A DNA stretch of 64,000 nucleotides from Natronobacterium haloterrestre. GTDB taxonomy: Archaea; Halobacteriota; Halobacteria; Halobacteriales; Natrialbaceae. This document shows, in pieces, positions 62,465 to 64,000 of the stretch. The position numbers and the translations under genes were made by a program. Under the pieces are notes generated by a model that saw only the letters and a program-made list of their open reading frames with translations, ran no database searches and was not told where the DNA came from. How positions within the stretch are numbered: position 1 is the stretch's first letter; the number at the start of each line of letters is the position of its first letter. The stretch spans positions 62,001 to 126,000 of the forward strand of contig NZ_FOKW01000010.1 of NCBI RefSeq assembly GCF_900112205.1, read 5' to 3'.

Positions 62465-62773
62465 TCAATCGTCGTTGTACGCGCTCTGCCGGGAATCGTC
62501 GTTCGGTCCGCTGGCTCGCTCGTCCGGGGAACCGGTGCCCGTTCCCGTGTCCGTCTCGGTCAGCGTCACCTCACCAGTTCCGTCGACGCGAACCTCGTAC
62601 CCGTGATAGGCGAACGAGACTGTCGTGTCCGCGTCCCCCGACTCGACGAGCGCGTCGAGGGCGTCGGGATCGATCGTGCTGTACAGCGGCGGCTCGAGCG
62701 TCGCCGGCTCGACGTCGTCCGCCTCGGCGATTTTCGTCACGACGCGCTGGCTCGGCGGCGTCCCCCTACTCAT
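62465..62773 (-). CDS. HalOD1 output-domain protein
   Basis: 102 residues from ATG 62773 (MSRGTPPSQRVVTKIAEADDVEP). The HalOD1 fold is seen in PPLYSTIDPDALDALVESG and VSFAYHGYEVRVDGTGEVTL, then a Thr/Gly/Glu-rich tail. HalOD1 is an uncharacterised haloarchaeal output domain, often in signal transduction. The ctTATC element on the minus strand (about 62798-62805) fits a leaderless start. Confidence 0.82.
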   Translation of the reverse strand: MSRGTPPSQRVVTKIAEADDVEPATLEPPLYSTIDPDALDALVESGDADTTVSFAYHGYEVRVDGTGEVTLTETDTGTGTGSPDERASGPNDDSRQSAYNDD

Positions 62774-62881
62774 ATTGCCCAGTTCGAACACCTGATTGAT
62801 AAGCGCGGTGGCAGTTTCGGACCGGTGAGAGTCGACCGCCGGCCGACCCCAAAAGCTATAACCTATGGCAACACAGTACTA

Positions 62882-62945
62882 GTCGGTGGGCTCCCCCACC
62901 CTATCCCCACCGACGGCGCACGCGCCGTCACCCCCCTGTTCCCCC
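62882..62945 (+). ncRNA. Candidate structured small RNA between HalOD1 and the next gene
   Basis: A TATA element (gctata, 62855-62860) predicts transcription from about 62883. Just there starts GTCGGTGGG (62882-62890), pairing with CCCACCGAC (62906-62914) around a C-rich loop. Overlapping its 3' arm is GACGGCGC-AC-GCGCCGTC (62912-62929), a perfect 18-base palindrome. A C-rich tail (cccccctgttccccctc) follows. No gene reads through it (the frame at 62866 is five codons). Candidate trans-acting RNA or a transcription terminator; unproven. Confidence 0.4.
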
Positions 62946-63121
62946 TCTCCCCACTTCCCCACGGACTCGATCGTTGTGAGAAGTAGCGACTGCGGTAGAA
63001 CGCGATGCACGGATCGAAAACGTGCCGCTGCGGGCGGTTCGTACGGATCCCTGTACCGACGTACCGGCGCACCCGCCGCACGAGTCGCGGGTACGCCGGA
63101 ACCGACGGACGGTAACCCGTA

Positions 63122-63820
63122 TCAATCGAGCGTCAACTCGAGTTCGAGCAACCCGAGATACGAGGGGGCGTTGCCCCCACTGGTTCGGAACTCCGTCGGG
63201 GTCGAGTCGACGTACTGGTAGAACTCCGGCTGAGTCGAGGGGACCATCATCGTACCGTCTTCCCCGCGCAGGTAGGCGGGCGAGTCCGTCTCCTCGAGTC
63301 GGTCGGCGCGTTCCTGCCAGGCCTCGTCGTCGTAGAGGAAGATCCCGAACGAGAACCGTCCGCCGGCCAGCGCGTCCTCTTTGGTCTCGAACGCGTCGGC
63401 CTCGTCGACGCGGTACTCCTCGTCGGTCATCCAGGCCAGCGCCGACAGCCCCTGCGTACGCAGGAAGTAGAGGTCCCAGGACAGCGTCGCGTCGAAGATC
63501 GCCCAGGCGTTGCGCGGGCCGACCGCGTCGAGCTGGACGCTGAACGCGGGCCGGCCGCGCGAGCCCGTCGGTTCGTGGACGAACGTGGCGTCGTACGCGG
63601 GAACGCGGATGCCCCGATCGTGGTAGACGACGCCTTTCGACGGCGTCTCGATATCGCTCCGGGCGGTCAGCCCCTCGACGAAGTCCAGGATCGGGATGCC
63701 GCCGGTGTCCTCGAGGCGTTCGAAGAACGAGGAGACGTGGTGGACCTCCGACCAGGGGCGGGGTCGTTCGCCGTCGTCGGGGCCGGGGCCGGGACCGGGA
63801 CCGGGTCCGGGTCCGCTCAT
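63122..63820 (-). CDS. Hypothetical protein with a Gly-Pro N-terminus
   Basis: 232 residues from ATG 63820. It starts MSGPGPGPGPGPGPDDGERP, a run of six GP units, then VHHVSSFFERLEDTGGIPILDFVEG, VYHDRGIRVPAYDATFVHEPTGSRG, FSVQLDAVGPRNAWAIFDATLSWDLYFLRT (parts) and a strand-rich C-end YLGLLELELTLD. It looks like a globular protein of mixed alpha/beta kind. No family is recognised and no gene neighbours explain it. The last 180 bases of the window have no supported gene. Confidence 0.68.
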   Translation of the reverse strand: MSGPGPGPGPGPGPDDGERPRPWSEVHHVSSFFERLEDTGGIPILDFVEGLTARSDIETPSKGVVYHDRGIRVPAYDATFVHEPTGSRGRPAFSVQLDAVGPRNAWAIFDATLSWDLYFLRTQGLSALAWMTDEEYRVDEADAFETKEDALAGGRFSFGIFLYDDEAWQERADRLEETDSPAYLRGEDGTMMVPSTQPEFYQYVDSTPTEFRTSGGNAPSYLGLLELELTLD

Positions 63821-64000
63821 GGGTCGCGTCGCCCTCCGTGGCGGCTGTTCGAGTGGGTTCGGGGCCGGGACTCGAGGCGGCCAGTCGATGTCGGTATGGA
63901 TGTTCCGCGACGTGCGGTGCTGGTGCCGGTCTCCGTTCCGGTGTCGAAAGCGGATCCGGGGCCCGTGACGACGGTGTGCATATCCGTTCGAAACGGCCCG

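Noticed and set aside
1-64000. CRISPR arrays, rRNA operon, intact insertion sequences
   Set aside because: Looked for regular direct repeats with spacers, rRNA motifs and transposase DDE/HUH features; none found.

Overview
The window is a GC-rich piece of a haloarchaeal chromosome. Its proteins are rich in Asp and Glu. Most genes follow a TATA-like box 22-30 bases upstream of the start codon, which is the leaderless pattern of haloarchaea. It carries lineage markers: ftsZ2 with cdrS and cdrL, ribosomal protein L15e, Rio2, archaeal CarS, HTH_10 and HalOD1 proteins, and a bacterial-type ThrRS. The very frequent hexamer CTCGAG and the overall gene set suggest Natrialbales (Natrinema/Haloterrigena-like), but this is only a guess. 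No rRNA, CRISPR array or intact insertion sequence was seen. One tRNA (Tyr) is present.

Layout. 1-12.7 kb is core metabolism and translation: truncated ilvE, DUF418 and DUF502 membrane proteins, proline dehydrogenase, a D-2-hydroxyacid dehydrogenase, carS (archaeal lipid synthesis), an esterase, pyrE, thrS behind a structured leader, an HTH-phosphoribosyltransferase regulator, an ArsC-like phosphatase, a universal stress protein and rpl15e. 13-18 kb holds a DUF302 protein, rio2, a tyrosine recombinase coupled to a 68-residue protein, and about 1.4 kb without a recognisable gene. 18-28.6 kb holds an LplA-type ligase, an HtrA-like protease, endonuclease IV, two methyltransferases, two regulators, a DUF4442 thioesterase-like protein, a hydrolase, ncsA and a sugar nucleotidyltransferase.

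28.7-31.3 kb is the cell-division locus: ftsZ2, a 59-residue ribbon-helix-helix protein (CdrS) and a longer one with zinc ribbons (CdrL). Their promoter region is studded with GTCTTAC/GTAAGAC heptamers, including one perfect palindrome. tRNA-Tyr lies divergently. 31.5-39 kb has a tandem pair of TenA proteins (one with the catalytic Cys, one without), a ZIP transporter, a HpcH/HpaI aldolase, a secreted subtilase with a 24-bp perfect palindrome at its promoter, elp3 and a DUF411 lipoprotein. 39.2-45.6 kb is a complete seven-subunit Mrp (mnhA-G) cation/proton antiporter operon with nearly every junction overlapping.

45.6-64 kb holds a SHOCT protein, a large S1/OB/DHH-like protein with degenerate motifs, an MBL-fold hydrolase, OsmC, a gamma-carbonic-anhydrase-like protein and several small haloarchaeal proteins. 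It also holds a 1281-residue exported protein with about 13 copies of a Gln/Ala/Gly-rich ~23-residue repeat, a bioY-ecfA-ecfT biotin importer, an NhaP/TrkA antiporter, a YqeC-like protein, a HalOD1 protein and a candidate structured small RNA.

The observations most worth follow-up are the CdrL/CdrS-ftsZ2 operator cluster, the long repeat protein, the thrS leader, the subtilase palindrome and the candidate small RNA at 62.88 kb.
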